A DNA stretch of 64,000 nucleotides, taken from Actinospineispora acaciae DSM 45401. GTDB taxonomy: Bacteria > Actinomycetota > Actinomycetes > Mycobacteriales > Pseudonocardiaceae. Where the stretch lies: positions 62,001-126,000 of the forward strand of contig NZ_JIAI01000005.1 in the NCBI RefSeq assembly GCF_000620785.1, written 5' to 3'. Under the pieces are notes generated by a model that did no database searches, was not told the origin of the DNA, and saw only the letters and a list, made by a program, of their open reading frames with translations. A program made the position numbers and the translations under genes. Below are positions 45,896-54,374 of this stretch, piece after piece. Each line of letters starts with the position of its first letter. The first letter of the stretch is position 1.

Positions 45896-45896
45896 G

Positions 45897-45926
45897 TAGA
45901 CATAAGTAGCATGCAACAGATACAGT
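45897..45926 (+). promoter_or_regulatory. Promoter of the decarboxylase operon with GntR operator 2 in its spacer
   Basis: TAGACA (45897-45902) and TACAGT (45921-45926) are 18 bases apart and resemble -35 and -10 boxes. The 14-base operator AAGTAGCATGCAAC (45904-45917) fills the spacer, so a bound repressor would block RNA polymerase. The predicted transcription start (about 45933) lies before the TTG at 45956. Confidence 0.7.
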
Positions 45927-45955
45927 ACTGCATGTCACATCGAAGAGGAGTCGGC

Positions 45956-46498
45956 TTGGATCGGGATTCGTACGCGGTGGCACTGGCCCATGGGGTGCGA
46001 GCGGCCGGGGTGGACCTGGTGGGTTACGTCCCGTCGGTGAGCGTCGCGCCGGTGATCGCGGAGTTGCGGCGCTCCTACGGCCCCGGCGGCCAGGGCGAGG
46101 AGCGGGTGTTCCCGTTGTCGCGCGAGGAGGAGGCGATGGGGGTGCTCGGGGCGCTGCCGCTGGCCGGCAGGTTCGGCGCCGTGGTGATGCAGGACAACGG
46201 GTTCGGCAACTCGCTGACCGCGCTGACCACGTTCAACCTCGCCTACCACCTGCCGCTGCTGATCGTGGCCAACACCAGGGGCGGGCTCGGCGAGTACAAC
46301 TCGATGATCCATTCGCTGTGCCAGCACGTACCGGCGCTGCTGGACCGGGTGGGCCTGCCGGTGTTCGGCCTGGACCGGCGCAGCGGCCCGGCGGACTGGG
46401 AGGCGGTGGTCACCGAGGCCGGCGAGCACGCCCGGATGACCTTCCGCCCGGCCGTCGTGCTGGCCTCGTTCTGGGGCACGGACGGGAAGGTGGCGTAG
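45956..46498 (+). CDS. ThDP-dependent decarboxylase, alpha (PYR-domain) subunit, sulfopyruvate decarboxylase-like
   Basis: 180 residues from TTG 45956, selected because AGAGGAG lies five bases upstream and the in-frame ATG 45932 would be at the transcription start. The domain shows AVALAHGVRAAGVDLVGYVP, FPLSREEEAMGVLGALPLAG (the conserved Glu of the PYR domain), VVMQDNGFGNSLTALTTFNL and PLLIVANTRGGLGEYNSM. Size and pairing match the split sulfopyruvate/phosphonopyruvate decarboxylases (ComD type). The real 2-keto acid is unknown. Two bases separate it from the beta gene. Confidence 0.85.
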   Translation: MDRDSYAVALAHGVRAAGVDLVGYVPSVSVAPVIAELRRSYGPGGQGEERVFPLSREEEAMGVLGALPLAGRFGAVVMQDNGFGNSLTALTTFNLAYHLPLLIVANTRGGLGEYNSMIHSLCQHVPALLDRVGLPVFGLDRRSGPADWEAVVTEAGEHARMTFRPAVVLASFWGTDGKVA

Positions 46499-46500
46499 CG

Positions 46501-47091
46501 ATGCGACGCATTCAGGCGCTCGAGGTGCTGGCCGCCCACACCGAACGGCTCCCGGTGGTGGTGACCTGCGCGGCGTCCAGCCGGGAGCTCGCGGCGGTCG
46601 CGGACCGCCCCAACCACCTGTACCTGCTGGACTCCATGGGCCTGGCCGGCTCGGTGGCGACCGGCCTCGCGCTGGCCCTGGCCGGTTCACCGGTGCCGAG
46701 GGTGGTGGCCATCGAGGGTGACGGCTCGCTGCTGATGAACCCCAACGTGCTGGCCACCGGCGGTTTCCTCGCCCCGCGCAAGCTGCTCATGGTGCTCCTG
46801 GACAACGGCGTGTACGGCGCCACCGCGAACCTGCCCACCCACGCGACCCGGGTCGACCTCGGGCGGCTGGCCGACGCCGCCGGCTGGCGGGTGCTCAGGG
46901 CCGAGGACCCCGACCGGCTCGGCGACGGGCTCGCCGAGGCGATGCTGCTGGACGGGCCGGTGCTGCTGCACGCCCGCATCGAGGTGGGCAACGCGCCCGA
47001 CGTGCCGAAGCTGCTGGAAGACCCGGTCGTGATCGCCCGCCGCTTCCAGGGCTGGCTCGCAGGCCGCCACGAGGGCCGTTCACGTTCCTGA
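46501..47091 (+). CDS. ThDP-dependent decarboxylase, beta (ThDP-binding) subunit, sulfopyruvate decarboxylase-like
   Basis: 196 residues from ATG 46501. It carries the ThDP/Mg motif beginning GDGSLLMNPNVL (near residue 73) and ending LLDNGVYGAT some 28 residues later, the classical GDG-(about 27)-N pattern. SMGLAGSVATGLALALAG before it is typical of ComE-like subunits. With the alpha subunit it should decarboxylate a short 2-keto acid to an aldehyde. It lies in the operon under GntR operator 2. Its last codons form the left arm of hairpin element B. Confidence 0.88.
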   Translation: MRRIQALEVLAAHTERLPVVVTCAASSRELAAVADRPNHLYLLDSMGLAGSVATGLALALAGSPVPRVVAIEGDGSLLMNPNVLATGGFLAPRKLLMVLLDNGVYGATANLPTHATRVDLGRLADAAGWRVLRAEDPDRLGDGLAEAMLLDGPVLLHARIEVGNAPDVPKLLEDPVVIARRFQGWLAGRHEGRSRS

Positions 47092-47130
47092 CGCGGTTCA
47101 TCGCCGGAGGCGATTCGTGAGCGGCCCTCG
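47070..47130. repeat. Dispersed hairpin element B, copy 2
   Basis: CGAGGGCCGTTCACG (47070-47084) pairs with CGTGAGCGGCCCTCG (47116-47130) with one G-T pair. The inner TCGCCGGAGGCGATTCGTGAG is nearly that of copy 1 at 16927-16994. It spans the end of the beta-subunit gene and the gap before the enolase gene. Confidence 0.7.
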
Positions 47131-47152
47131 TACTGGGAACTAAGGAGAGCAA

Positions 47153-48292
47153 GTGACGATCACCGACATCCGCGCCCGCGCGGTCGACATCCCGGTCACG
47201 GTGCCCACCCGCATGTCGAACCGCGACCTGAACAGCCGCCACTACGTGCTCGTCGAGGTGCGTGACGAGTCCGGGCGCACGGGGCTCGGCTACACCTACG
47301 CGGGCACCGCCGGCGCGTTCCTCACCAAGGCGGCCGTCGACGACCTGCTGGCGCCGGTCTACCTCGGCGAGGACGCCGACGACGCGGTCGGGTCGTGGCG
47401 CCGCGCGTACCAGGAGACGCTGCTGGCCGGCCGCCGCGGCGCGGTGATCCGCGCGCTGTCGGCCGTCGACATCGCGCTGTGGGACCTGAAGGCGAAACGA
47501 GCCGGTCAGCCGCTGGCCACACTGCTGGGCGGCACCACCGCACCACAGCCCGCCTACGCCTCCGGCGGGTACTACCGACCCAGTGACGGCGAGCCGGAAC
47601 AAGCCGTCGCCGCCGAGATCGCGTTCAACCGGTCCCAGGGCTTCACCGACCACAAGATTAAGGTCGGCGGCCTGACGGTCGCCGAGGACGCGGCCCGCGT
47701 CGCGGCGGCCGTCGAGGCGATCGGTGGCCACGGCCGGCTCGCCCTCGACGCGAACAACGCCTACCGCTCGGTCGCCGAGGCGCGGTCCGCGATCGAGGCC
47801 TTCGAGCGAGCCGCCGCCACGCCGCTGTGGTGGTTCGAGGAGCCGCTGTCCCCGGACGCGATCGCCGGGCACGCCGAACTGGCCGCCCGTATCCGCACCC
47901 CGGTGGCCACCGGGGAGATCCACCAGACCCGGTGGGAGTTCCGCGGCCTGATCGAGGCGGGCTCGGCGGCCATCCTGCAGGCCGACGCCGGCGTGGTCGG
48001 CGGCGTCACCGAGTGGATGCGGGTCGCGCACACCGCCGACAGCTTCGGGCTGCCGATGGCGCCGCACTGGCACCACAACCTGCACGTCCACCTGGCCGCC
48101 GCCACCGACAACACCGTGACCGTCGAGTACTTCGCACCCGAGAAGGGCATCTACAACTTCGAGACCCTGCTCACCGAGGACACCCGGCTGCGCTACCGCG
48201 ACGGCCACGTCCTGGTCCCGGACCGCCCCGGGCTCGGCATCGAGCTGGACGAGGACGCCGTCGCCAAGTTCGAGATCGTGATCGGCTCCTAG
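47153..48292 (+). CDS. Enolase superfamily enzyme, mandelate racemase subgroup
   Basis: 379 residues from GTG 47153, with AAGGAG upstream. The capping domain is followed by the barrel residues: the KxK motif in TDHKIKVGG (about 168-170), metal ligands Asp in LALDANNAY (about 198), Glu in WWFEEPLS (about 228) and Glu in VATGEIHQTR (about 255), a later Asp in LQADAGVVGG and His in PHWHHNLHVH (about 305). These are the marks of acid-sugar dehydratases or racemases. With an ACS permease, a GntR regulator and a keto-acid decarboxylase, dehydration of a hydroxy acid before decarboxylation is plausible. It is convergent with the PhoX gene. Confidence 0.88.
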   Translation: MTITDIRARAVDIPVTVPTRMSNRDLNSRHYVLVEVRDESGRTGLGYTYAGTAGAFLTKAAVDDLLAPVYLGEDADDAVGSWRRAYQETLLAGRRGAVIRALSAVDIALWDLKAKRAGQPLATLLGGTTAPQPAYASGGYYRPSDGEPEQAVAAEIAFNRSQGFTDHKIKVGGLTVAEDAARVAAAVEAIGGHGRLALDANNAYRSVAEARSAIEAFERAAATPLWWFEEPLSPDAIAGHAELAARIRTPVATGEIHQTRWEFRGLIEAGSAAILQADAGVVGGVTEWMRVAHTADSFGLPMAPHWHHNLHVHLAAATDNTVTVEYFAPEKGIYNFETLLTEDTRLRYRDGHVLVPDRPGLGIELDEDAVAKFEIVIGS

Positions 48293-48295
48293 GTC

Positions 48296-50305
48296 TCAGG
48301 CCCCGATCGCGCCCCCGTCGCGGACCACGCACACCACGGCCGGCCGGGGCAGGCTGGTGCCGCCGTCCGGCCAGTGTGAGGCGGGCTTGTCGGCGGAGGC
48401 GCCGTCCACCTCGCCGGGGTGTTGCACGGACACCAGCACGAACCGGTCGGTGACCACCGGCCCGCAGGTCTCCGCGCCCTTCGGCACCGTCAGGAACTGC
48501 TTGACGTGCCCGCGCTCGGGCCCGTCCAGTGGCACCGCGAACAGGCCGTCGTTGGACTTCAGCGCGTTGCCGTCGGTGGCGATCCAGAGGTTGCCGTGCG
48601 CGTCGAAGTCCAGGTTGTCCGGGCAGGAGATCGGGCTGACCTGCTTCTTGTCGAACCCGGCGAAGTAGGTGTCCGGCGCGGCCGGGTCGCCGCAGACCAG
48701 CAGCAGCGACCAGTCGAACGCGGTGCCGGTGGGGTCGTCGCCGCGCTCGGCCAGCTCCAGGATGTGGCCGTGCTTGTTGCCGCGCCGGGGGTTCGGCTCG
48801 TCCGCGCCCGCCTTGCCGGCCGCGCCCCGGTCGGTGTTGTTGGTCAGCGCCACGTACACCTTGCCGGTGCTGGGATGAGGCTGGACGTCCTCCGGGCGGT
48901 CCATCTTGGTGGCGCCCACCTTGTCGGCGGCCAGCCGGGTGAACACCAGCACCTCCTCGACACTCATCCCGGGCACCTTGCTGGTCCCGCCCTCGGCCAG
49001 CGGGACCCAGGTGCCCGAGCCCCGGAAGCCGCCGGCCGGGGCCGCGCCGCCGCCGTCGACCGTGCCGGGCGGGCTGGCGCCGGTCAGGGTGGCCACGTAC
49101 AGCGTGCCGCTCTCCAGCAGCGTCTTGTTCTTCGCCCGGTCGTTCGGGTCGTACCGATCGCGGGAGACGAACTTGTACAGGTAGTCGAACCGCTCGTCGT
49201 CGCCCATGTACGCCACCGCGCGGCCGTCCGGGGCCAGCCGGATGTTGGCGCCCTCGTGCTTGAACCGGCCCAGCGCGGTGTGCTTGACCGGGGTGGAGGA
49301 CGGCTCCAGCGGGTCGATTTCCACGATGTAGCCGTACCTGTTGACCTCGTTCGGCTCCTTGCCCACGTCCCAGCGCGGGTCGAACCGCTCCCACTTGGTC
49401 TCGGACTCGCCCGTGGTCACGCCGTAGCGCGTGAGCCGGGCGGCCGCCGCCGGGTCGGTCACCGAGGCGGCGTTCGCGAACAGGCTGTGGAAGTTCTCCT
49501 CGCCGGACAGGATGGTGCCCCACGGCGTCACCCCGCCGGAGCAGTTGCTGTGCGTGCCGAGCACCGTGCGGCCCTCCGGGTCGGCGCCGGTGCGCACGGG
49601 CGCCGAGCCGGCCGCCGGGCCGGTCAGCCGGAACGGGGTGAGCGCGGTGATCCGCCGGTTCAGCCGGTCGCCGGGCACCGCCTCCAGCGCGCCGGTCGCC
49701 GTGCGGTGGACCACCAGCACGCTGCCGCCCACGGCGTTCCAGCCGATCTTCACCTGCTCCTCGGTGGGGTTCTTCTCGTCGTACCCGGTGAACATGGCGA
49801 GCGGCGTGACGTACTCGTGGTTGCTCCACATGGCCCAGCGGTCGGGCCCCAGCGGCACCAGCCCGCAGAAGTCGTTGTTGAACCCGAACTGGCCGGCCTG
49901 CGCGGCGGCGGTCTGCTTGCCGAAGTCGAACGCCGGCGCGCCCGGCAGGATCGGGTCGCCCCAGCGCACCACGACCGAGCTGGTGTACCCGGCCGGGACG
50001 GTCACGGTGTCCGCGGTGTTCGGCGCCACCGGGGTGAAGGCCGTTCCGGGCGCGGGCGGGCCGGCCGGCGCACCACCCGAGCCGCCGCCTTCGGGACCGC
50101 CGCACGCCGCGAGCGCCGCACCGGAAGCGCCCACCAGGGTGAGCAGCGCGCCGGCCCGGAACACGTCGCGGCGGTTGACCAGCCCGAGGAAGGTCGGGTT
50201 CGCGCTGGTGTTCGGCGCCGGGTGCGCGCAGGCGGCGCCGCAGCGGTACCGGCAGGTGATGGCGGAACGGCCGAGGTGGCCGGCGCCGGCGTGTGGTGGT
50301 GGCAT
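48296..50305 (-). CDS. PhoX family (DUF839) phosphatase-like protein
   Basis: About 669 residues from ATG 50305, with GGAG five bases upstream. A Tat-type motif NRRDVFRAG lies near residues 44-52, followed by a hydrophobic stretch and a lipobox ending LAAC (Cys about 68), so it is probably a Tat-exported lipoprotein. The 45-residue segment before the twin Arg is unusually long. DUF839 features: SNHEYVTPLAMFTGYDEKN, GTHSNCSGGVTPWGTILSGE, ENFHSLF, and SCPDNLDFDAHGNLWIATDG. PhoX enzymes are Ca/Fe-dependent alkaline phosphatases. No Pho box was identified. Confidence 0.9.
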   Translation of the reverse strand: MPPPHAGAGHLGRSAITCRYRCGAACAHPAPNTSANPTFLGLVNRRDVFRAGALLTLVGASGAALAACGGPEGGGSGGAPAGPPAPGTAFTPVAPNTADTVTVPAGYTSSVVVRWGDPILPGAPAFDFGKQTAAAQAGQFGFNNDFCGLVPLGPDRWAMWSNHEYVTPLAMFTGYDEKNPTEEQVKIGWNAVGGSVLVVHRTATGALEAVPGDRLNRRITALTPFRLTGPAAGSAPVRTGADPEGRTVLGTHSNCSGGVTPWGTILSGEENFHSLFANAASVTDPAAAARLTRYGVTTGESETKWERFDPRWDVGKEPNEVNRYGYIVEIDPLEPSSTPVKHTALGRFKHEGANIRLAPDGRAVAYMGDDERFDYLYKFVSRDRYDPNDRAKNKTLLESGTLYVATLTGASPPGTVDGGGAAPAGGFRGSGTWVPLAEGGTSKVPGMSVEEVLVFTRLAADKVGATKMDRPEDVQPHPSTGKVYVALTNNTDRGAAGKAGADEPNPRRGNKHGHILELAERGDDPTGTAFDWSLLLVCGDPAAPDTYFAGFDKKQVSPISCPDNLDFDAHGNLWIATDGNALKSNDGLFAVPLDGPERGHVKQFLTVPKGAETCGPVVTDRFVLVSVQHPGEVDGASADKPASHWPDGGTSLPRPAVVCVVRDGGAIGA

Positions 50306-50405
50306 GCGGGCTCCATCGTTCGGGGCGGTCACGCGCCGAACCTCACCCGACCGGGGTGAGCGCCGGCCGTCCGGGACGTGAACCTCCGATGAACACCGTC
50401 CCCGG

Positions 50406-50915
50406 TCACTCCGGGAGCGAGCGGCGATCGTCTCGGTGGCGCAGCCGGTCGCGGTGGCGGCTCTTCTCCCCGTCTTCGCGGAACCCGCCGCTGACCAGCT
50501 TGGCCGCGATGGCGGCCGCCCAGATGGGCAGCACCACGCCGGGCCAGTAGTGGTGCCAGTCGAACCCGGAGGTCGCCGCCCAGATGCCGTTGGTGATCAC
50601 CGCGCCGCCCAGCCAGCCTCGGCCCTGCCGGATCAGGTAGCTCCGGGCCGGGCTGGGCGCCTTCGGCGGGGCCTGTTCCGGCGGCGCGGCCGGGGCAGTG
50701 GCCGGCAGGTCGCTGGTGACCTTGGCCAGCTCGCCGTAGGTCAGCGAGCCGTAGGCGGCGCGCAGCCGCTCGTCGTACTCCAGCAGTGTGAGCCGGCCGT
50801 CGTCCAGCGCCTGGCGCAGCCGGTCGGCCACCTTTTGGCGGTCCGCGTCGCCGGCCCGGTGATGGTCCTGGGCAGGCTCCAGCGCGCCCTCGTCCGAACC
50901 ATCGTCCCGAGCCAT
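50406..50915 (-). CDS. DUF1707 and 2TM domain protein
   Basis: 169 residues from ATG 50915, with GGAGG four bases upstream. The DUF1707 part is DADRQKVADRLRQALDDGRL, TLLEYDERLRAAYGSLTYGE and LAKVTSDLP (about 25-75). A Pro/Ala linker follows, then two hydrophobic segments (WLGGAVITNGIWAATSGFDW and WPGVVLPIWAAAIAAKLVSG) and a basic tail. This membrane-protein family is abundant in actinobacteria and of unknown function. It is divergent from the XRE operon. Confidence 0.88.
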   Translation of the reverse strand: MARDDGSDEGALEPAQDHHRAGDADRQKVADRLRQALDDGRLTLLEYDERLRAAYGSLTYGELAKVTSDLPATAPAAPPEQAPPKAPSPARSYLIRQGRGWLGGAVITNGIWAATSGFDWHHYWPGVVLPIWAAAIAAKLVSGGFREDGEKSRHRDRLRHRDDRRSLPE

Positions 50916-51004
50916 CACACCTCCGGGTCAGGGGAGTCCGCAACCAAGCGTAGAGCCGCCCGCGCAAGCGCCGCCCCGGATTCTCAGCCGGTGTTCACTA
51001 TTGC

Positions 51005-51030
51005 TTGACAGACCACTGTCTATTTAATGT
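51005..51030 (+). promoter_or_regulatory. Promoter/operator of the XRE operon
   Basis: A consensus -35 TTGACA (51005-51010) overlaps the inverted repeat GACAG-ACCA-CTGTC (51007-51020). An AT-rich TATTTAATGT (51021-51030) could hold the -10, though the spacing is short. The inverted repeat is a candidate binding site for the XRE regulator encoded next. Confidence 0.5.
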
Positions 51031-51054
51031 CACTTCACACGCAAGGGGGCGTTC

Positions 51055-51648
51055 ATGGACGTCGACATCGGGAGCCGGCTGCGCGCCGAGCGGCAGCGCC
51101 ATGGCCTGTCGCTGCGCGAGCTGGCCGAGCGGGTCGGCGTGTCGGCCAGCATGCTGTCCCAGGTCGAGACCGGGCGCAGCCAGGCCTCGGTGAGCACGCT
51201 CTACTCCCTGGTCAGCGAACTGGGGATCTCCCTGGACGACCTCTTCGCGCTCGGGCCCGGCCGGGCCGAGGTCGACTTCGGCCCGGTGCCGCCGCGCCGT
51301 AGCGAACCGGTGTTCAAGGCGAAGGATCGGGCGCGCATCGAGCTGGAGACCGGCGTGGTCTGGGAGCGGCTGGCCAACGTGGACCCGGACGTGCTGCAGT
51401 TCATGCAGGTCACCTATCCGCCGGGCGGCAGGTCCTCGCGGTCCGGGAGGTACTCCCAGCACGCCGGCCTGGACTGCGGCTACGTGCTCGCCGGCCGGCT
51501 GACCCTGCACCTGGGCTTCGACACCCACGTCCTCGAACCGGGCGACGTCACGCTGTTCGACGCCGCCGAGCCGCACCTGCTGGAGAACACGGGCACCGAG
51601 GACGCGCGCGCGATCTGGTTCATCTACCGAGGCGAGGAGGCCATCTGA
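51055..51648 (+). CDS. XRE family regulator with C-terminal cupin domain
   Basis: 197 residues from ATG 51055, with AAGGGGG upstream. The helix-turn-helix (about 5-60) reads GSRLRAERQRHGLSLRELAE, RVGVSASMLSQVETGRSQAS and VSTLYSLVSELGISLDDLFA. The cupin domain (about 110-190) contains YPPGGRSSRSGRYSQHAGLD, CGYVLAGRLTLHLGFDTHVL and EPGDVTLFDAAEPHLLENTG. Such regulators usually control the adjacent catabolic operon and sense a small molecule in the cupin. It is the first gene, and the dehydrogenase starts only one base after its stop. Confidence 0.93.
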   Translation: MDVDIGSRLRAERQRHGLSLRELAERVGVSASMLSQVETGRSQASVSTLYSLVSELGISLDDLFALGPGRAEVDFGPVPPRRSEPVFKAKDRARIELETGVVWERLANVDPDVLQFMQVTYPPGGRSSRSGRYSQHAGLDCGYVLAGRLTLHLGFDTHVLEPGDVTLFDAAEPHLLENTGTEDARAIWFIYRGEEAI

Positions 51649-51649
51649 G

Positions 51650-52498
51650 ATGCGTGTGGGGTTCGTGGGGCTGGGACGGATGGGCGCGCCGATGGCCGCC
51701 AACCTGGCCCGCGCCGGGTACGACGTCATCGGCTACGACACGGTTGCGACAGAGGTCGCCGGCGTCCGGCCGGCCGCCGACCTCGACGAGCTGGCCGACA
51801 CCGACCTGACGATCTCCATGCTGCCGAACGCCGAGGTGACGGCCGGCGTGCTGCGCCGGATCGTCCCCGGCACCGGCGCGGACCACATCCACGTGGCGAT
51901 GGGCACGCTCGGTGTCGCCGGTGCCGCCGACGCGGCGGGGATCATGCACGGCGCCGGGCGGCGGTTCGCCGACGCGCCGGTCTCCGGCAGCGTGGCGCTG
52001 GCCGGTGACGCCCAGATCAGCACGATGGTCGGCGCCACCGACGAGGTGTACCGGGCGATCCGCCCGGCCCTGGCCGCCATGACCAAGGCGCAGGCCCACG
52101 TCGGCCCGCCCGGCGCCGGGTCCGCGCTCAAGCTCGCGGTGAACATCGTGATCGGCGCGAACAACCAGGCCATCGCGGAGGCGCTGGTGTTCGCCGAGGC
52201 GCACGGCATCGACCCGGCCACCGCCTACGACGTGCTGGAGACCAGCGCGGTGGCCTCGCCGTACCTGGGTTACAAGCGCGCGGAGTTCCTCGCCCCGGGC
52301 GCGAACCCGCCCACCGCGACCGTCTCGGTGATCGACAAGGACCTCGCGCTCGCGCTGGACGCCGGAGCCCGCTCGTCGGTGTTCCTGCCCGGCGCGGCCG
52401 CGGTGCGCCAGGTGCTGGTCGCGGCCGGCGCGGCCGGGCTCATCGAGGCGGACATGGCCAGGGTGATCGAGGTGCTGCGGCGGTTCTCCGGCCGGTAA
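51650..52498 (+). CDS. Beta-hydroxyacid dehydrogenase (3-hydroxyisobutyrate dehydrogenase family)
   Basis: 282 residues. The Rossmann motif VGFVGLGRMGAPMAANLARA is at the N-terminus. The substrate loop is ADAPVSGSVALAGDAQIST, the catalytic Lys sits in GPPGAGSALKLAVNIVIGAN (about 161), and the C-terminal helical domain follows. The family oxidises 3-hydroxy acids (or reduces the semialdehyde) with NAD(P). In this operon it may act on a three- or four-carbon hydroxy acid made by the hydrolases downstream, but this is inference. Confidence 0.9.
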   Translation: MRVGFVGLGRMGAPMAANLARAGYDVIGYDTVATEVAGVRPAADLDELADTDLTISMLPNAEVTAGVLRRIVPGTGADHIHVAMGTLGVAGAADAAGIMHGAGRRFADAPVSGSVALAGDAQISTMVGATDEVYRAIRPALAAMTKAQAHVGPPGAGSALKLAVNIVIGANNQAIAEALVFAEAHGIDPATAYDVLETSAVASPYLGYKRAEFLAPGANPPTATVSVIDKDLALALDAGARSSVFLPGAAAVRQVLVAAGAAGLIEADMARVIEVLRRFSGR

Positions 52499-52531
52499 CC
52501 AGGCCCACGACGGAAGGGACGGTGCTGTCTC

Positions 52532-53935
52532 ATGCCCGAACCACAAGGAAGGCGAATCCTCTTACAGGGTGGCGTGGTGGTCACCGCGGACGCGAGCCTT
52601 GGCGTGCTGCCCAGGGGCGACGTGCTCATCGACGGCTCGACGATCGCCGCCGTGGCCCCCGAGCTGCAACCGCCGCCCGGCCCGGAGCCCGAGGTGATCG
52701 ACGTGGCCGGCCGGCTGGTCATCCCCGGGTTCGTCGACACCCACCGGCACACCTGGCAGTCGATCGTGCGCGGGTTCGCCGCGAACTGGACCCTCGGGCA
52801 GTACCTGGCCGGCATCCACGCCGGTGTGAGCCGGCACTTCCGGCCGGAGGACACCTACCTGGCCAACCTGCTCGGCGCGCTGGAGGCGCTGGACTCCGGG
52901 ATCACCACGCTGCTGGACTGGTCGCACAACCTGTACACGCCCGAGCATGCCGACGCCGCCGTCCAGGCCCTGCGCGACTCGGGCCTCCGGGCGGTGTTCG
53001 CGCACGGCGGCGGCGCGCACGAATGGGGAGCGGTGCCGTCCGACGTGCCGCACACCGCCGACGTCCGTCGGGTCCGCGCCGAGCACTTCGCCTCCGACGA
53101 CGGGCTGGTCACCATGGCGATCGCACTGCGCGGCCCGCAGTTCACCGTGCCCGAGGTGAACCGCCACGACTACGCGCTGGCCACCGACCTGGACCTGCCG
53201 ATCACCGTGCACGTGGGTGACGGCGAGTGGGGCCGGCGCGGCCCGGTGCGCGGTATGGCCCGCGACGGCCTGCTCCGCGACCGCACCACCTACGTGCACT
53301 GCAACACCCTCGCCGACGACGAACTGCGCATGATCGCCGACTCCGGGGGCAGCGCCTCGGTGGCCCCGGACGTGGAGCTGGCCATGGGGCACGGCTGGCC
53401 GGCCACCCGCCGGCTGCTGGACGCCGGCATCCGCCCCAGCCTGTCCATCGACGTGTGCAGCCTCAACGGCGGCGACATGTTCGCCACCATGCGCACCACG
53501 ATCGGCGTGCAGCGGGCGTTCGACAACGCGCGAGCGGCCGAGAACGGCAACGAACCGGAGCGCCTCGAGCTGACCTGCCGCGACGTGTTCGAGTTCGCCA
53601 CCATCGACGGCGCCCGCGCCTGCGGCCTCGCCGACCGCGCCGGCTCGCTCACCCCGGGCAAGCAGGCCGACGTGGTGGTCCTGAACTCCGGCCTGGCCAC
53701 ATCTCCGCTGAACAACCCGCTCGGCGCGCTGGTCTACGCCGCGCACCCCGGCCTGGTCGACACCGTGTTCGTGGCCGGCCAGTGCCGCAAGCGCAACGGC
53801 GCCCTGGTCGGTGTGGACGTGCCGGCGCTGCTGTCCCGCGCCGAGCGCAGCCGCGACCACGTGATCGCCGCGTTCCCGGAGGCAACCCGCGAGACCGAGT
53901 GGTTCCCCGGAACCGTGCACGCACAGGAAGGATGA
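52532..53935 (+). CDS. Amidohydrolase, SSNA/TRZ-like (deaminase type)
   Basis: 467 residues from ATG 52532. The metal-dependent barrel has VIPGFVDTHRHTWQSIVRGF (HxH), ITVHVGDGEWG and TTYVHCNTLADDEL (later His), and SIDVCSLNGGDMFATMRTTI (catalytic Asp). The end of the composite domain is LTPGKQADVVVLN. Relatives deaminate or dechlorinate N-heterocycles (guanine, 8-oxoguanine, triazines). The substrate is not determinable here. Four bases separate it from the NTF2-like gene, so they are cotranscribed. Confidence 0.9.
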   Translation: MPEPQGRRILLQGGVVVTADASLGVLPRGDVLIDGSTIAAVAPELQPPPGPEPEVIDVAGRLVIPGFVDTHRHTWQSIVRGFAANWTLGQYLAGIHAGVSRHFRPEDTYLANLLGALEALDSGITTLLDWSHNLYTPEHADAAVQALRDSGLRAVFAHGGGAHEWGAVPSDVPHTADVRRVRAEHFASDDGLVTMAIALRGPQFTVPEVNRHDYALATDLDLPITVHVGDGEWGRRGPVRGMARDGLLRDRTTYVHCNTLADDELRMIADSGGSASVAPDVELAMGHGWPATRRLLDAGIRPSLSIDVCSLNGGDMFATMRTTIGVQRAFDNARAAENGNEPERLELTCRDVFEFATIDGARACGLADRAGSLTPGKQADVVVLNSGLATSPLNNPLGALVYAAHPGLVDTVFVAGQCRKRNGALVGVDVPALLSRAERSRDHVIAAFPEATRETEWFPGTVHAQEG

Positions 53936-53938
53936 CAG

Positions 53939-54316
53939 GTGACCGAAGACGAAAAGCAGGTCCGCGCCGCCGAGGACGCCCGCTACCGCGCACTCCTGGA
54001 CGGAGACGTCGAAGCGCTGTCCGCGCTCCTGCACGAGCGGCTCAGCTACACCCACTCCACCGGCGGCCGGGACACCCGCGCCTCGCTGCTGGCCAAGATC
54101 ACCGAAGGCCGCCTGGCATACCACCGGGTGGCACACCCCGTCGACGAGCTCACGGTGGTAGGCGACACGGCGATAGTGGTCGGCAAGATGATCGCCTCCA
54201 TCGCCGTCGACGGCGCCGAGGTCGCGCTCGACAACGCCGTGCTCTCCGTCTGGGTCCGTACCCCCGCCACCTGGCGCCTGCTCGCCTTCCAACCCACGCC
54301 GCTGCGAAACGGTTGA
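53939..54316 (+). CDS. NTF2-like (SnoaL/DUF4440) protein
   Basis: 125 residues from GTG 53939, with AGGAAGGA a few bases upstream. N-terminal helices AEDARYRALLDGDVEALSAL and LLHERLSYTHSTGGRDTRAS, then a beta-sheet with VVGDTAIVVGKMIASIAVDG and WRLLAFQPTPL, make the cone-shaped fold. Such proteins may be isomerases, hydrolases or binding proteins. It is tightly placed between amidohydrolase and deacetylase genes, suggesting a step or helper in the same pathway. Confidence 0.82.
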   Translation: MTEDEKQVRAAEDARYRALLDGDVEALSALLHERLSYTHSTGGRDTRASLLAKITEGRLAYHRVAHPVDELTVVGDTAIVVGKMIASIAVDGAEVALDNAVLSVWVRTPATWRLLAFQPTPLRNG

Positions 54317-54374
54317 CAGCGATGTGAGCCTTCAACCATGAGGTGGCCCCGGCCCACGCACCCGAGGAGACATC

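Noticed and set aside
45267..45983. Minus-strand frame covering the gntR end and the following gap
   Set aside because: Its C-terminal half is antisense to gntR, the rest is Gly/Arg/Pro-rich without family features, and it would cover the operator and promoter of the next operon.
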